Positions 8,450-16,910 are shown, numbered from the stretch's first letter. The stretch is 64,000 nucleotides of DNA from Actinomycetota bacterium (GCA_014360645.1 JACIXD010000017.1:24505-88504); one strand, 5' to 3'. The notes: generated by a model not told the origin, from the sequence alone. Numbers and translations are program-made.

Positions 8450-8646
8450 CTCTCCTCGCACCCTTCCATCCCGATACCCGGCACGACCGCGGTAAAGATA
8501 GATAGCCGGGCCTTCAAGCCATCGCTCTCTCATGACTAAAGGTGATTCTATCATGGGAGGGGGACGTTTCATCCCGGGCGGTTTTCTATCTTCGGTTCTG
8601 GGGGCCCCATAGAGATGCCCATCTCCGGGGCAGTAACGACAAAGAA

Positions 8647-8701
8647 CGGATGCCCCGATAGAACACGGATGCCCCGATAGAATTCGGATGCCCCCGACGA
8701 T
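8647..8701. repeat. 19-bp tandem repeat, about 2.8 units
   Basis: CGGATGCCCCGATAGAA begins at 8647, 8666 and 8685 with a period of 19 bp; the third copy is diverged. It lies between the small basic protein gene and the SDR gene. No cas genes or unique spacers are present. Confidence 0.85.
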
Positions 8702-8740
8702 CGTCAAAGTACCGATTTGCCGGCGGATGAGACCCCCATG

Positions 8741-9589
8741 CTAGCGGCAGGTGTTTCTGGTCAGGACCCGGTCCAGGGACCAGGTCATGAAGCGCATGAC
8801 CAGATCGTAGGCGGGCGGGAACACGCGCTTCAGCAGGTAAAGCAGCTTGATGTCCGGTGAGGTGATTACCATGAAGCGGTTTTTCTCGATGGCCTCTACG
8901 ATGAGGCGGGCGACCTTCTCCGGCGCCATGGCATGCCGGCTGAAGATCCTGCGTCCCCTCTCGCAGGCGTCCTCGTCCGCGTTGATGACCACCGTCTGCA
9001 CCAGCCCGGTGTTCACGGCCCCGGGCAGGACCACGGTGACCCCGATGTCGTGCTTGCGCAGGTCGTAGCGGAGCACCTCCGAGCTTCCCACCAGGGCGTG
9101 CTTGGTGCCGGCATAGACGACGTGCCAGGGGAGACCGATGATCCCCGCGGTGGAGGATACGGTGAGCACGTGACCTCCCTTCCCCGCGCGCACCATCTCG
9201 GGCACGAAGCATTCGATGGCGTGGTACGGCCCCCAGAGGTTCACGTCCACCACGCGCTTCCACTGCTCGTGGGTCATGTCCTCCACCTGCGAGAAGAGGG
9301 CCACCCCGGCGATGCTGGCAAGGATATCCAGGGGCCCGAACCCCGCGTGGATCTCGTCCGCCAGCTTCCTGAAGGCATCGTAATCGGAGACGTCCAGGGC
9401 GCGGGCGAGGCATACCTCCCCGCCCCGGGCCTCTATCTCGCGCCGCACGTCGTCGAGCCCCTCTTCGTTGATGTCGGTGATGAACAACCTGGCGCCCCGT
9501 TCCGCCATGGCCAGCGCCGTCGCCCTGCCGATGCCGCTGGCCGCGCCGGTGATCAGGGTCTTCTTTCCCCGTATCTCCACGTCCCTCAC
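8741..9589 (-). CDS. Short-chain dehydrogenase/reductase (classical SDR)
   Basis: The 282-residue protein has the NAD(P)-binding TGAASGIG motif (about residues 14-21), the DVS motif after strand 4, SIAG in place of NNAG, and a catalytic Ser-Tyr-Lys set (VSSTAG, then YAGTK). The C-terminal 60 residues extend beyond the catalytic core with a hydrophobic stretch (LLYLLKRVFPPAYDLVMRFM), as in membrane-leaning SDRs acting on lipids or sterol-like substrates. The start is GTG 9589, with another GTG at 9580; both follow AAGGAAGGGG. It lies 162 bp downstream of the alpha/beta hydrolase on the same strand and may be co-transcribed with it. The substrate cannot be read from the sequence. Confidence 0.85.
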   Translation of the reverse strand: MRDVEIRGKKTLITGAASGIGRATALAMAERGARLFITDINEEGLDDVRREIEARGGEVCLARALDVSDYDAFRKLADEIHAGFGPLDILASIAGVALFSQVEDMTHEQWKRVVDVNLWGPYHAIECFVPEMVRAGKGGHVLTVSSTAGIIGLPWHVVYAGTKHALVGSSEVLRYDLRKHDIGVTVVLPGAVNTGLVQTVVINADEDACERGRRIFSRHAMAPEKVARLIVEAIEKNRFMVITSPDIKLLYLLKRVFPPAYDLVMRFMTWSLDRVLTRNTCR

Positions 9590-9751
9590 CCCTTCCCTTT
9601 CCTTCCCGGTAAGGATTGCCGCCGCTTAAGGCACGAAACGTCGTTACCTTACCGCGGCCTCAAAGCATTGTCCCGTTTGCGTCAAGAGACCGCACAGCTC
9701 GAAGTGTTGGCCGCGAGCTCTCCACGCCGTACCGTTCCCCCTCACCTCGTC

Positions 9752-10843
9752 TTACCGCTTTGCCCGCTCGACGAAGCCTCGTTCCTCGAGGAGTCCGTAC
9801 CAGGCGTCGCCCCGAGCCCGCCTGTCCAGGTAGAGGAAGTGCCCGCCCGTGACCTCGTGGTAGTCCGTGATACCCCAGCGCTCTTTCCATATCCTGGTCA
9901 GGCGGATGTCGCATACCCGGTCTCCCGCGTGGGCCACCGCCCTGATACGGTTCACGTCGTAACGCGGGAGGAGGTGGAGCGGCGAGCAGATCTCCTGGGC
10001 GCGCTCGGTGGCGCGGACGAGCTCGGCGTCCACGGGGAATGCGAAGCGGCCCGGCTTAGGCCTCAGGTAATTAGCCACCGAGACTGCGGGCACGGCCATG
10101 AACATGAAGTCGGGCCCGCTCTCCACCAGGGTCGCGTAGAGCGCCGCGGTGAAACCGCCCATGCTCGCCCCGATCAGCCCGACTCTACCGTAGCCGATCT
10201 CCCCCAGCAGAAGCAGCGCGGAATGCAGGTCGTGGAGGTTCTGGGCGAGGCGTTCCACGGTGAGCGGCACGTCGGCGGGGTCCAGCAACTGCTGGAAATA
10301 GGGGTCGTCGCCCCTCCGCCAGTGACCGGGCAGGGTGTGGAGGGCTACGTCGAGGCCGAGGTCGAAGAGGCGGTCGATCTTGAACATGCGCCGGGCCTTT
10401 CCAGGTCCTCCCATCATCAACCCGTGGATGATGAGCACCAGCGGACGCGATGCGGAGTCGTCGTGGCGCCAGAGGTGCAGGTAGCCCGAGAGGTTCCGCT
10501 TGCGGGAAAAGAAGTCCTCGCTCACCTCGGGATTCCTCGGCCTGTACCGGCTCGGGTAGCGGAAGAGGTCGCTCCGGCCCGAGAGGAACGGCCGCGTCTC
10601 GACGATCTCGCTCGCGGGAGGATCCTCCGGCAGAAGGAAGAAAGGGTTCTTCTCGCTGTCCCAGAGTCCGGGGTCGTAGAAAGCAAGCCGCCTGAGGTAC
10701 GTCTCCCTGTCGAGGGGGGACTTTCCCACGCCCACGCCGGAGAAGGCCAGGAGCATGAGGTCGGGGATGGCGCCGGCGGCGTTGAGCGCCCTGGCCTTCG
10801 CGCCGTCAGCCGCAACGTAACCCGCCTTGCCAGAGCAGTTCAT
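9752..10843 (-). CDS. Alpha/beta hydrolase
   Basis: The 363-residue protein has an alpha/beta hydrolase core with the oxyanion strand LVLIIHGLMMGG (about 135-146), the nucleophile elbow GASMGG near 220, and a late acid/His pair (HAGDRV, then GGHFLYLDR). A roughly 125-residue N-terminal extension precedes the core and no signal peptide is seen. Its start faces the TetR gene across a 254-bp AT-rich divergent intergenic region that holds matching operator-like sites. With the downstream SDR it may form a TetR-controlled two-gene unit for lipid or ester metabolism. Substrate unknown. Confidence 0.8.
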   Translation of the reverse strand: MNCSGKAGYVAADGAKARALNAAGAIPDLMLLAFSGVGVGKSPLDRETYLRRLAFYDPGLWDSEKNPFFLLPEDPPASEIVETRPFLSGRSDLFRYPSRYRPRNPEVSEDFFSRKRNLSGYLHLWRHDDSASRPLVLIIHGLMMGGPGKARRMFKIDRLFDLGLDVALHTLPGHWRRGDDPYFQQLLDPADVPLTVERLAQNLHDLHSALLLLGEIGYGRVGLIGASMGGFTAALYATLVESGPDFMFMAVPAVSVANYLRPKPGRFAFPVDAELVRATERAQEICSPLHLLPRYDVNRIRAVAHAGDRVCDIRLTRIWKERWGITDYHEVTGGHFLYLDRRARGDAWYGLLEERGFVERAKR

Positions 10844-10934
10844 CGTGCCCCGTTCCCGGTCTCCATAGAGGACTCCTTGCCGCCTTTCTGGTCTCCTTGA
10901 TGCGACATGCTAAGACCTCCCCTTATCACGCAAC

Positions 10935-11078
10935 ACTAAGTGAATGCTGTAAAACATATTGTATATCAGAATAAAGATCAGCAATCAAGTATTGAGAAGA
11001 TGTTGCAAAATATCCGCGAAATATGTCATTTGAAAAAAGGATGCGACAGTGCTATCTTTATAACAGTAATCACTTACT
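10935..11078. promoter_or_regulatory. Divergent promoter region with TetR operator-like palindrome
   Basis: AGTAATCACTTACT at 11065-11078 is a perfect palindrome with 5-bp arms and a TCAC centre. A matching half-site TCACTTAGT (minus strand) lies at 10935-10943, near the start of the divergent hydrolase gene. TTGAAA (11030-11035) and TATCTT (11053-11058) with a 17-bp spacer form a plausible promoter for the TetR gene, so the palindrome would overlap its transcription start. Confidence 0.55.
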
Positions 11079-11097
11079 GAACTATTGGAGATTGGGG

Positions 11098-11709
11098 ATG
11101 CCGGACAGGGAGAAAAGGCCCGTGGCGGAGGCCCGGCGCAAGCAGATACTGGATGCCGCCATCGACGTCTTCGGAGAGAAGTGCTATCACTGGGCCACCA
11201 CCAGGGAGATAGCCCGGGCGGCGGGGGTTTCCGAGCGCACCCTCTTTCTCTACTTCGAGAACAAGAAAGACATCTACCGCCAGGCCGTCAGGCAGGCGTA
11301 CCGTGACCTGCTGGAGGCGCTGGGCCGGGCGGCCCCTCCCATGGACGATATCCGGGTGTTCTTGAAGATGAGCGAGAGGAACTTCCTGTCCTACCTCGAG
11401 GAGCACCCGCTCAAGGTCAAGCTCCTCTTTCGGGGCCTCGATTCCCTGGGGGACGAGGACCTCCTCGCGGACTGCCGCGAGATCCTGCAGTCGCTGTTCA
11501 AGCTCTTCTTCGCCATCGTGGAGAGGGCCAAGAAGAGCGGGGAGATCGGCGAGAGCGTGAGCACCCTGTCGGCCGTCGTCTCCATCCTGGGTTTCCATCT
11601 CATCGTGGTCCAGGCCAGATTCCTGGGCCTGGACTGGTTTTCCGGGGATCAGGACATCTACTCCGTGGTGGACGTCTTCGCAGATTTCGTCACCGACCGC
11701 AAGAAATGA
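11098..11709 (+). CDS. TetR/AcrR family transcriptional regulator
   Basis: From ATG 11098 (GGAG seven bases upstream) the protein is 203 residues. The N-terminal helix-turn-helix region reads RKQILDAAIDVFGEKCYHWA, then TTREIARAAGVSERTLFLYF and ENKKDIYRQ, the classic TetR pattern. The C-terminal ligand domain is helical and unassigned. A longer start at 11023 would run through the operator and is unlikely. Position opposite the alpha/beta hydrolase and the shared half-sites suggest autoregulation and control of the divergent hydrolase-SDR genes. Confidence 0.9.
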   Translation: MPDREKRPVAEARRKQILDAAIDVFGEKCYHWATTREIARAAGVSERTLFLYFENKKDIYRQAVRQAYRDLLEALGRAAPPMDDIRVFLKMSERNFLSYLEEHPLKVKLLFRGLDSLGDEDLLADCREILQSLFKLFFAIVERAKKSGEIGESVSTLSAVVSILGFHLIVVQARFLGLDWFSGDQDIYSVVDVFADFVTDRKK

Positions 11710-11718
11710 TGCTCATAT

Positions 11719-11857
11719 GGGGTCAGATCTTCGATCTTCGAAAAGCGGGTCCCTCGCATGTTTTTTCGGATCGACCGTTGGCCGCTTCCGAACGAGCCAG
11801 TGTTTCTTTAAAAATGTCTGCGGTGGATTGTCCCATGTCCGGGGCTGACCCCATTAT
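11719..11857. repeat. Dispersed palindromic element (REP-like) downstream of tetR
   Basis: GGGGTCAGATCTTCGATCTTCG at 11719-11740 is followed by GGGGCTGACCCC within 11842-11853, giving inverted ends. The same core recurs elsewhere in the window (near 15.03, 27.6, 27.8 and 50.3 kb). It occupies the gap between the TetR gene and the macro-domain gene. Confidence 0.75.
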
Positions 11858-11932
11858 ACTTAGCGACGAGAACTGATGGTTGGGGGAAAGGCCCGTTTTC
11901 CGGGCTCGGACAGCATAAAGGAGGGATCGCGG

Positions 11933-12460
11933 ATGGCAAAGGTGGGTGACGTGGTGATCGAGTGCGTACGGGGTGATATCACGCGCCAGCCGGACATTGA
12001 CGCCATCGTGAACGCCGCCAACGCGCAGCTCATGCCCGGCGGAGGGGTGGCGGGCGCCATACACCGTGCGGCGGGACGGGGCTTGGCGGAGGAATGCAGG
12101 CCCCTGGCACCCATCAAGCCCGGGGAGGCGGTGATAACCGGCGGTCACGACCTCCCCAACCCCTATGTGATCCACTGCCTCGGCCCCGTTTACGGCAGAG
12201 ACGAACCCTCGGACAAGCTGCTGGCGGACTGCTACCGCAACGCCCTGCGCCTGGCGGAGGAAAAGGGGCTGGCATCCGTGGCCTTCCCGGCCATATCCAC
12301 GGGGGCCTTCGGTTATCCCCTGGAACCCGCGGCGCGCGTCGCGCTTTCCACCGTAGTGGAGATGGCGCCCTCGCTTAAGAGCGTGAAGACCGTGCGCTTC
12401 GTGCTCTTCGGTGAGAAGGACCTGGAGGTCCATCAGAGGGTCCTGCAGGAGCTCACCTGA
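11933..12460 (+). CDS. Macro-domain (ADP-ribose-binding) protein
   Basis: ATG 11933 follows AAAGGAGGG and gives 175 residues that are essentially one macro domain. Diagnostic segments are VRGDITRQPDIDAIVNAANA, then LMPGGGVAGAIHRAAG, and FPAISTGAFGYP, which form the ADP-ribose pocket of the YmdB/Af1521-like group. Such proteins hydrolyse O-acetyl-ADP-ribose or remove ADP-ribose from proteins. A longer frame from 11876 lacks an SD. The gene stands between a REP-like element and an alpha/beta hydrolase. No ADP-ribosyltransferase is nearby. Confidence 0.9.
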   Translation: MAKVGDVVIECVRGDITRQPDIDAIVNAANAQLMPGGGVAGAIHRAAGRGLAEECRPLAPIKPGEAVITGGHDLPNPYVIHCLGPVYGRDEPSDKLLADCYRNALRLAEEKGLASVAFPAISTGAFGYPLEPAARVALSTVVEMAPSLKSVKTVRFVLFGEKDLEVHQRVLQELT

Positions 12461-12558
12461 CACCTTCGGACTCCATGCAGCCGGGCGGCTTCGCGCGCGG
12501 CGGTGAAAAAGGCATTGACGGTGCGAGATATCGGGTCCGAGGTAAAAGCGGCGGCGCT

Positions 12559-13422
12559 ATGCGGAGGAGAGGAGACTTGCAGCCGGAGGTTCTATCCCAG
12601 GATATCGGGGAGGTGGAGCTGCAGTACCTGCACTGGCCCGGTGAGGGCCCCACGGTGGTGATGCTCCACGCCACCGGCTTTCTTCCCTGGCTCTGGCATC
12701 CCATCGCCAGGGAACTCGCGGGGAACTACAGGGTGATCGCCCCCTATTTCTGCGACCACCGCACCTCCAACCCTGAGGAGGGCGGGTTGAGTTGGTTGGT
12801 CATCGCCGAGGACCTGGCGGCCTTCATGCGGCGCCTCAGCTTGGAGAAGCCCCTGGTGGTGGGGCATTCCATGGGGGCCACGGTGGCCTCCATAGCCGAG
12901 GCCCTGCACGGACCCCTGGCCGCCCGCATGGTCCTCATCGAGCCCATCTTCCTCCCCTCGCAGTTCTATTCCATGGAGCTGACGGTGGAGCAGCACCCTC
13001 TGGCCTCGAAGTCCGTCAGACGCCGCAACCGCTGGAAAGGCGAGGAGGAGGCGCGGGATTACTTGAGCGGGAAGCCGCTCTTCTCGCGCTGGGACGGCGA
13101 GATGCTGGACCTGTACCTCCGGCACGGCATGACCGTGACCGGTGACGGGGGGCTGGAGCTGTCCTGCCACCCCAGGAGGGAGGCGGCGCTTTTCATGGGG
13201 GGCATGGCGGTCGATCCCTGGGAGCTGCTGGAAGATGTTGCCTGCCCGGTGTTGCTCGTGGAGGGCGGGGAGAGCGAGAACCGCCTGGTGGTGGATCTGC
13301 GGCGCGCCGCCGCCGTGATGCCCGCTGCGGAGCTGGTGATGGTGGAGGGCGCCGGCCATCTCGTCCCCATGGAGAAGCCGCGCGAGGTGCTCTCCATCCT
13401 CAAGAGGTTCTTCGGAGCCTGA
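12559..13422 (+). CDS. Alpha/beta hydrolase
   Basis: From ATG 12559 the protein has 287 residues; a TTG at 12577 behind GGAGAGGAG is an alternative start. It shows the oxyanion segment VVMLHATGFLPWLW, the nucleophile elbow VVGHSMGATVAS, a late Asp/Glu region LLVEGGESE and the terminal histidine VEGAGHLVPMEKP. This is the MhpC/epoxide-hydrolase-like layout, but specificity cannot be assigned. It follows the macro-domain gene by about 100 bp on the same strand. Confidence 0.8.
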   Translation: MRRRGDLQPEVLSQDIGEVELQYLHWPGEGPTVVMLHATGFLPWLWHPIARELAGNYRVIAPYFCDHRTSNPEEGGLSWLVIAEDLAAFMRRLSLEKPLVVGHSMGATVASIAEALHGPLAARMVLIEPIFLPSQFYSMELTVEQHPLASKSVRRRNRWKGEEEARDYLSGKPLFSRWDGEMLDLYLRHGMTVTGDGGLELSCHPRREAALFMGGMAVDPWELLEDVACPVLLVEGGESENRLVVDLRRAAAVMPAAELVMVEGAGHLVPMEKPREVLSILKRFFGA

Positions 13423-13522
13423 AGGACGGGCGGAAGGGAAAGCGGGACACGCCCCCGAGCCTTTGTGCGCGCTGTGAGGAGTAGAGCCGTCTCGGACCGG
13501 ACAGGCGAACGGCCATCCGGGT

Positions 13523-13624
13523 CGTTGTTGGCCGTTCAGCCAGGGGCGCCAGACAGCCTGTAATTTGACCGCAAGGGAGCCAAGGGTATACCCATTCTTG
13601 TTGACCGTTCAGCCACGGGCGCCT
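13523..13624. repeat. About 27-bp direct repeat pair, 73-bp offset
   Basis: GTTGGCCGTTCAGCCAGGGG and the next six bases (from 13527) recur as GTTGACCGTTCAGCCACGGG plus the same six (from 13600), with two mismatches. The pair lies just downstream of the minus-strand hydrolase that ends at 13646. Confidence 0.8.
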
Positions 13625-13645
13625 GGTGACCCGTACCGCCCTTTC

Positions 13646-14413
13646 TTACAGCCCCAGAACGAAGTCCCTTATCGCCCGCGTAACCGCCTCGGGCTGCTCC
13701 ATGGGAGATAGGTGCCCTGCGTCCTCGACGTCCACCAGGGTGGAGCGCTTGATGTGCTCGGCAAGGTAGAGTCCGTACTTCGGGGGAGTCATCCTGTCTT
13801 CCGAGGCGGTGAGGACGAGGACGGGGACCTCGATCTCTCCCAGACGCTCCATGACGTCGAAGGCGTCGCAGGCCCGGAAGTCGCCCAGGGTCACCTCGGG
13901 AGGGCACGCGGCCGTGGCCTCCATGAGGGGCGTGATGCGGGAGGGATCGGTCTTCTCGGAGATGCTGAACCTGGGCGCGCCGTCCAAGTAGGCGCGGTAG
14001 TCCCTCTCGATGGTCTCGAGGATGAGCGGGAGAACCCGCAGCCTCGCGCCTGTGTTCACCAGTATCCCGGCCTCGTAGCGGCCGCGCTTCTCTAGGAGTA
14101 GGTGGAGGGCTATCGCCCCTCCCAGGCTGAGCCCGCAGGGCACCGGGCGGGGGATGTCCAGGGAAGATACCAGGTCATCCACGGCGTCGGCGTAGCCGGA
14201 CACGCGGTCCATCCCCCGGCCGCCGCTGGCGCCGTGTCCGGGGAGGTCCAGGGCGACGGCGTTCATCACCCCGGCGAGTGCTTCCACCTGCGCGCGCCAT
14301 AGGACGCTCGACCCGCCCGATCCGTGGATGAAGACCACGCTGGGAAGATCCGGGTCCAGCGGCCAGCGGCCCGCGATAAAGGCGATATCGCCCGTCCTCG
14401 CCTCGTGCACCAT
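13646..14413 (-). CDS. Alpha/beta hydrolase
   Basis: Starting at ATG 14413 (another ATG at 14425) the protein is about 255 residues with a complete hydrolase fold: VVFIHGSGGSSVLW, DLPGHGASGGRG, nucleophile elbow CGLSLGGAIA, acid segment LTASEDRMTPP and catalytic His in DAGHLSPMEQP. The elbow GLSLGG is typical of the MhpC/BioH-like group. An open frame extends to 14689 but its extra residues are Pro/Arg/His-rich and lack hydrolase features. The nearby repeat pair lies between its stop and the convergent neighbour. Substrate unknown. Confidence 0.8.
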   Translation of the reverse strand: MVHEARTGDIAFIAGRWPLDPDLPSVVFIHGSGGSSVLWRAQVEALAGVMNAVALDLPGHGASGGRGMDRVSGYADAVDDLVSSLDIPRPVPCGLSLGGAIALHLLLEKRGRYEAGILVNTGARLRVLPLILETIERDYRAYLDGAPRFSISEKTDPSRITPLMEATAACPPEVTLGDFRACDAFDVMERLGEIEVPVLVLTASEDRMTPPKYGLYLAEHIKRSTLVDVEDAGHLSPMEQPEAVTRAIRDFVLGL

Positions 14414-15069
14414 GGAGCAAAGCATATCATATAGAGGCGTCTGTCCCGAGGGAAGGGGCGCGTTCGGGTCGGCTCGGACGGGGAAAAGGTGGATGGATCG
14501 AGCTGTCGTGGGTCCTAGGTGGAGGACGTGCGCGAAAGGGTTTTCGGCGCGGGTGCAGCACGTGTGGCGCTCGCCCGCCGCACGCGCGTCCGGTGTGCCC
14601 CGCCCGCCCCCGACGTGGGCTGCACGCATGAGCAGGGCAAGGGATATGGGGCACGCGATAGGGCGGCATGCCGTCGAGCCCGCCGTCATGTCGGATTGAA
14701 ACGGACTGGTGCAGGTGACACCGAGCCTTGGGGGCTGAGGATGCCGGGATGAAGGAATATGCGATGTGACGGTTGCTATAATCCATATATGAGGTGATGC
14801 GAGACCTGCGCGTTGGTGGTTTCGTCAGGGCGCATTCCCTCAAGGCGTGAGCGATCGGTATCGGAACGACGGGAGGATCGAGTCCTCCGTGTCTGGCTTT
14901 TTCGATATGTCCAGGGAAGAGCCCTCGAGTTCCGGTCTCTTCGATATGTCAAGGGGAAGCCTTGCCTCGATAAGAAAGAAGGTCGGGACCGCGTTGGAGA
15001 TCGATCCCGTCGAGCATAGTGCGGACGAATCGAAGATCGAAGATGCGACCCCAGAAAGGAGGTGTGACC
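14414..15069. other. Gene-free stretch with short repeats and a REP-like element
   Basis: I see no convincing gene in these 656 bases. TTCGATATGTC with related flanks occurs at 14901 and again at 14940. TCGAAGATCGAAGATGCGAC followed by CCC at 15030-15052 is a degenerate copy of the dispersed REP-like core and sits just before the SD of the DUF6506 gene. A TATAAT at 14777-14782 has no good -35 partner. Confidence 0.6.
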
Positions 15070-15387
15070 ATGGCCTTTGTAGCCGCATTCATCGCCCACG
15101 CTCCTGATGCCGATCCCGAGAAGCACCGCAGCGTGATAGATACCGGGAAGTACCGCCTGATCTCGGTGGCGGTGAGCGACCAGGAGCAGGCGCTTGCGGT
15201 GAGCCGGGAGCTGGTGGAGAAGGAGGGGATACACTCCGTGCTTCTCTGCCCCGGGTTTACCCACGCCGACGTGGCCGCCATCGCCGAGGCGGTGGGCGAG
15301 AACGTGGGAGTGACGGTGGCAAGGGGCGACGGCCCCAGCAACCGCATCGCCGTCCAGACCATAGCCCGGGAGTGGGGAAGTCCTTGA
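15070..15387 (+). CDS. DUF6506 family protein
   Basis: ATG 15070 has AGGAGGTG just upstream and opens a 105-residue alpha/beta protein (MAFVAAFIAHAPDADPEKHR..., VLLCPGFTHADVAAIAEAVG, ending QTIAREWGSP). The sequence pattern matches the small DUF6506 family, whose function is unknown. There are no Cys clusters or membrane segments. The last 37 coding bases and the stop are repeated 159 bp downstream. Confidence 0.65.
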   Translation: MAFVAAFIAHAPDADPEKHRSVIDTGKYRLISVAVSDQEQALAVSRELVEKEGIHSVLLCPGFTHADVAAIAEAVGENVGVTVARGDGPSNRIAVQTIAREWGSP

Positions 15388-15548
15388 CCTTAAATGTCCC
15401 GGTCCCTTCGGAGTGCCGGGAGCTTCGAAGCGAGATTTGAGGGGCCTTGTTGACCGGACCGCCTGCTTGTGGTTTACGGAGCGAATGGCGGAACCAATGG
15501 TCGCTTCGTCGCCCAGACCATAGCCCGGGAGTGGGGAAGTCCCTGACC
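15351..15548. repeat. 39-bp direct repeat echoing the 3' end of the DUF6506 gene
   Basis: CGTCCAGACCATAGCCCGGG and 19 further bases (15351-15389, including the stop codon TGA) recur at 15510-15548 with two mismatches. The second copy is non-coding and lies immediately downstream, next to the end of the convergent secreted-protein gene. Confidence 0.9.
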
Positions 15549-15557
15549 GTTTCTCGG

Positions 15558-16325
15558 CTAGACCTTGAGTTCCAGGTAATCCACGTTGACCATGTGCGGC
15601 AGCGGAGGCGGTTCAATTCCCTGCTGCTCGAAGTACTCCAGTATCTCCTGGGGCCAACGGTCCGTCCCAGGCCTTCCGAGGTTTTCCACCCGCAGGGTGT
15701 AGGTGCCCCGCTTCAGGCCCGCCACCCTGAAGACACGGTAGTTCCACTGAGGACTGTTGGAGTCGTAGTTGTCGTAGTAGAGGTTGACGGTTCCGGAGGT
15801 CACCACGCGTCCGGTGCCGTTGTTTACCAGCGTGTAGGCGCAGTATCCACACTGCCAGTAGCGGGCGGAATATAGCGTCAGCTTGGCGCCGTTTATCGGG
15901 ACCTCGACGATCACCTCCAGCGCGTCTCCCCCCGAGAAGCTGGCATAGAGCTGCCCGCCGTGGGCGCCCGTATATGCCTCACGGCCCCAAAGTCCCTCGA
16001 AAGCGATGGACGTGAAGGGATAGGCCGCCGCCTCGAAATCCGTCACGTAGGTACCGGCGGCCCTCGCCGCCGCGACCGGCGCACCCTTTACGGCCACTCT
16101 CCCCGCCCCGGTTTCGGAGTTGTATGGGCCGCCTCCCGTGGCCACCGCGCCGTCACCGCCGCCCGCTCCTTCCCCCGTATTTCCCGGGGCCATCTCCCGG
16201 TGTCCGGGGGCAGCCGACGCCGGAGAGGCCAACAGGATTATCGCCGCCAGCATGAAGACGACGGCTGCGGATATCCTCGAGAGGCGTATGGAAGAACCGG
16301 ATCCGGCAACGCGCTTTCTGCTCAT
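15558..16325 (-). CDS. Secreted protein, possible beta-sandwich binding domain
   Basis: The 255-residue protein begins with a basic n-region and a hydrophobic segment (AAVVFMLAAIILLASPASA, about residues 20-38) ending in an ASA signal-peptidase site. A Gly-rich linker follows (to about 70). The rest is rich in Tyr, Val and Thr strands (LTLYSARYWQCGYCAYTLVN, TYTLRVENLG), consistent with a carbohydrate-binding or jelly-roll fold. A CGYC pair could form a disulfide. I do not recognise the family. It is probably exported and acts outside the membrane. Confidence 0.65.
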   Translation of the reverse strand: MSRKRVAGSGSSIRLSRISAAVVFMLAAIILLASPASAAPGHREMAPGNTGEGAGGGDGAVATGGGPYNSETGAGRVAVKGAPVAAARAAGTYVTDFEAAAYPFTSIAFEGLWGREAYTGAHGGQLYASFSGGDALEVIVEVPINGAKLTLYSARYWQCGYCAYTLVNNGTGRVVTSGTVNLYYDNYDSNSPQWNYRVFRVAGLKRGTYTLRVENLGRPGTDRWPQEILEYFEQQGIEPPPLPHMVNVDYLELKV

Positions 16326-16712
16326 CCTCGCACCCCTTTCACATCTCGCACTGTATCACGAGCAGTTCGCGCCTCACCCGGACAGGTCGAGCATAAGCTT
16401 TCATGTCAAATTATGTCAAGCAGACCTGCCTCCACCAGGATCTCCAGCATAGCGGAGCCGCGCCTCCCTGGTGCGAGCTCCCGGGTCGTAAGGCATGATG
16501 ATGCTGTCCGGTTGGCCTTGTCCGCGAAGGGGGGCAACCGGCATGAGGGCCGTTCGTCGATCAGTACCCTTGCGTCGGGAAGCTCACAGAGGAATTCCGG
16601 CGAAAAGACCTTGGCGAAACCAGAGACGCTCAAGAAGATCGTTGCCGTGTCGGGAAGGTCAGAATGGATCGCCGGCGAGAGGAAAGATGGAGCGGGCATG
16701 GCGGGCGATTCG

Positions 16713-16741
16713 TTGACCAATGACCGCAGGCGGCATATAAT
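16713..16741 (+). promoter_or_regulatory. Consensus sigma-70-type promoter
   Basis: TTGACC (16713-16718) and a perfect TATAAT (16736-16741) are separated by exactly 17 bp. No gene starts downstream within the next 600 bp, which points to a non-coding transcript. Confidence 0.75.
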
Positions 16742-16747
16742 ACTTCT

Positions 16748-16910
16748 CGCTTGGTCGCCTTCCCGCGCAGGGCGAGGCGAGATGGACGGCGCGAAGCCGT
16801 TGAGTCTACGGAAAAGAGAAGACACGCCCCGGAACCGGGTCTGCGTCCGGGATGCGGATAAGTAATCGAACAGGCCACGAAGGCCCGCTCTTCGTGGCCT
16901 TTGACTTTTC
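16748..16910 (+). ncRNA. Candidate small structured RNA, about 160 nt, unassigned
   Basis: A consensus promoter starts transcription at about 16748 and an intrinsic terminator ends it near 16910. The interval has no credible reading frame but several short hairpins: TCGCCT paired with AGGCGA around 16758-16783, ACGGC/GCCGT closing a GCGAA loop near 16790-16805, and CCCGG/CCGGG pairs near 16830-16850. I compared it by eye with common riboswitches, SRP RNA and 6S RNA and found no match. It could be a trans-acting sRNA or a leader attenuated before the ABC importer operon. Confidence 0.55.
16872..16910 (+). terminator. Rho-independent terminator
   Basis: AGGCCACGAA (16872-16881) pairs with TTCGTGGCCT (16891-16900) around a 9-nt loop and is followed by TTGACTTTTC, a T-rich tail. 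It closes the candidate small RNA. Confidence 0.8.

Noticed and set aside
8647..8701. Possible CRISPR array
   Set aside because: Only about 2.8 head-to-tail 19-bp units without spacers and without cas genes.
8933..10900. 655-codon open frame on the plus strand
   Set aside because: It runs antisense across the SDR and hydrolase genes, is Pro/His/Arg-rich and has no recognisable domain.
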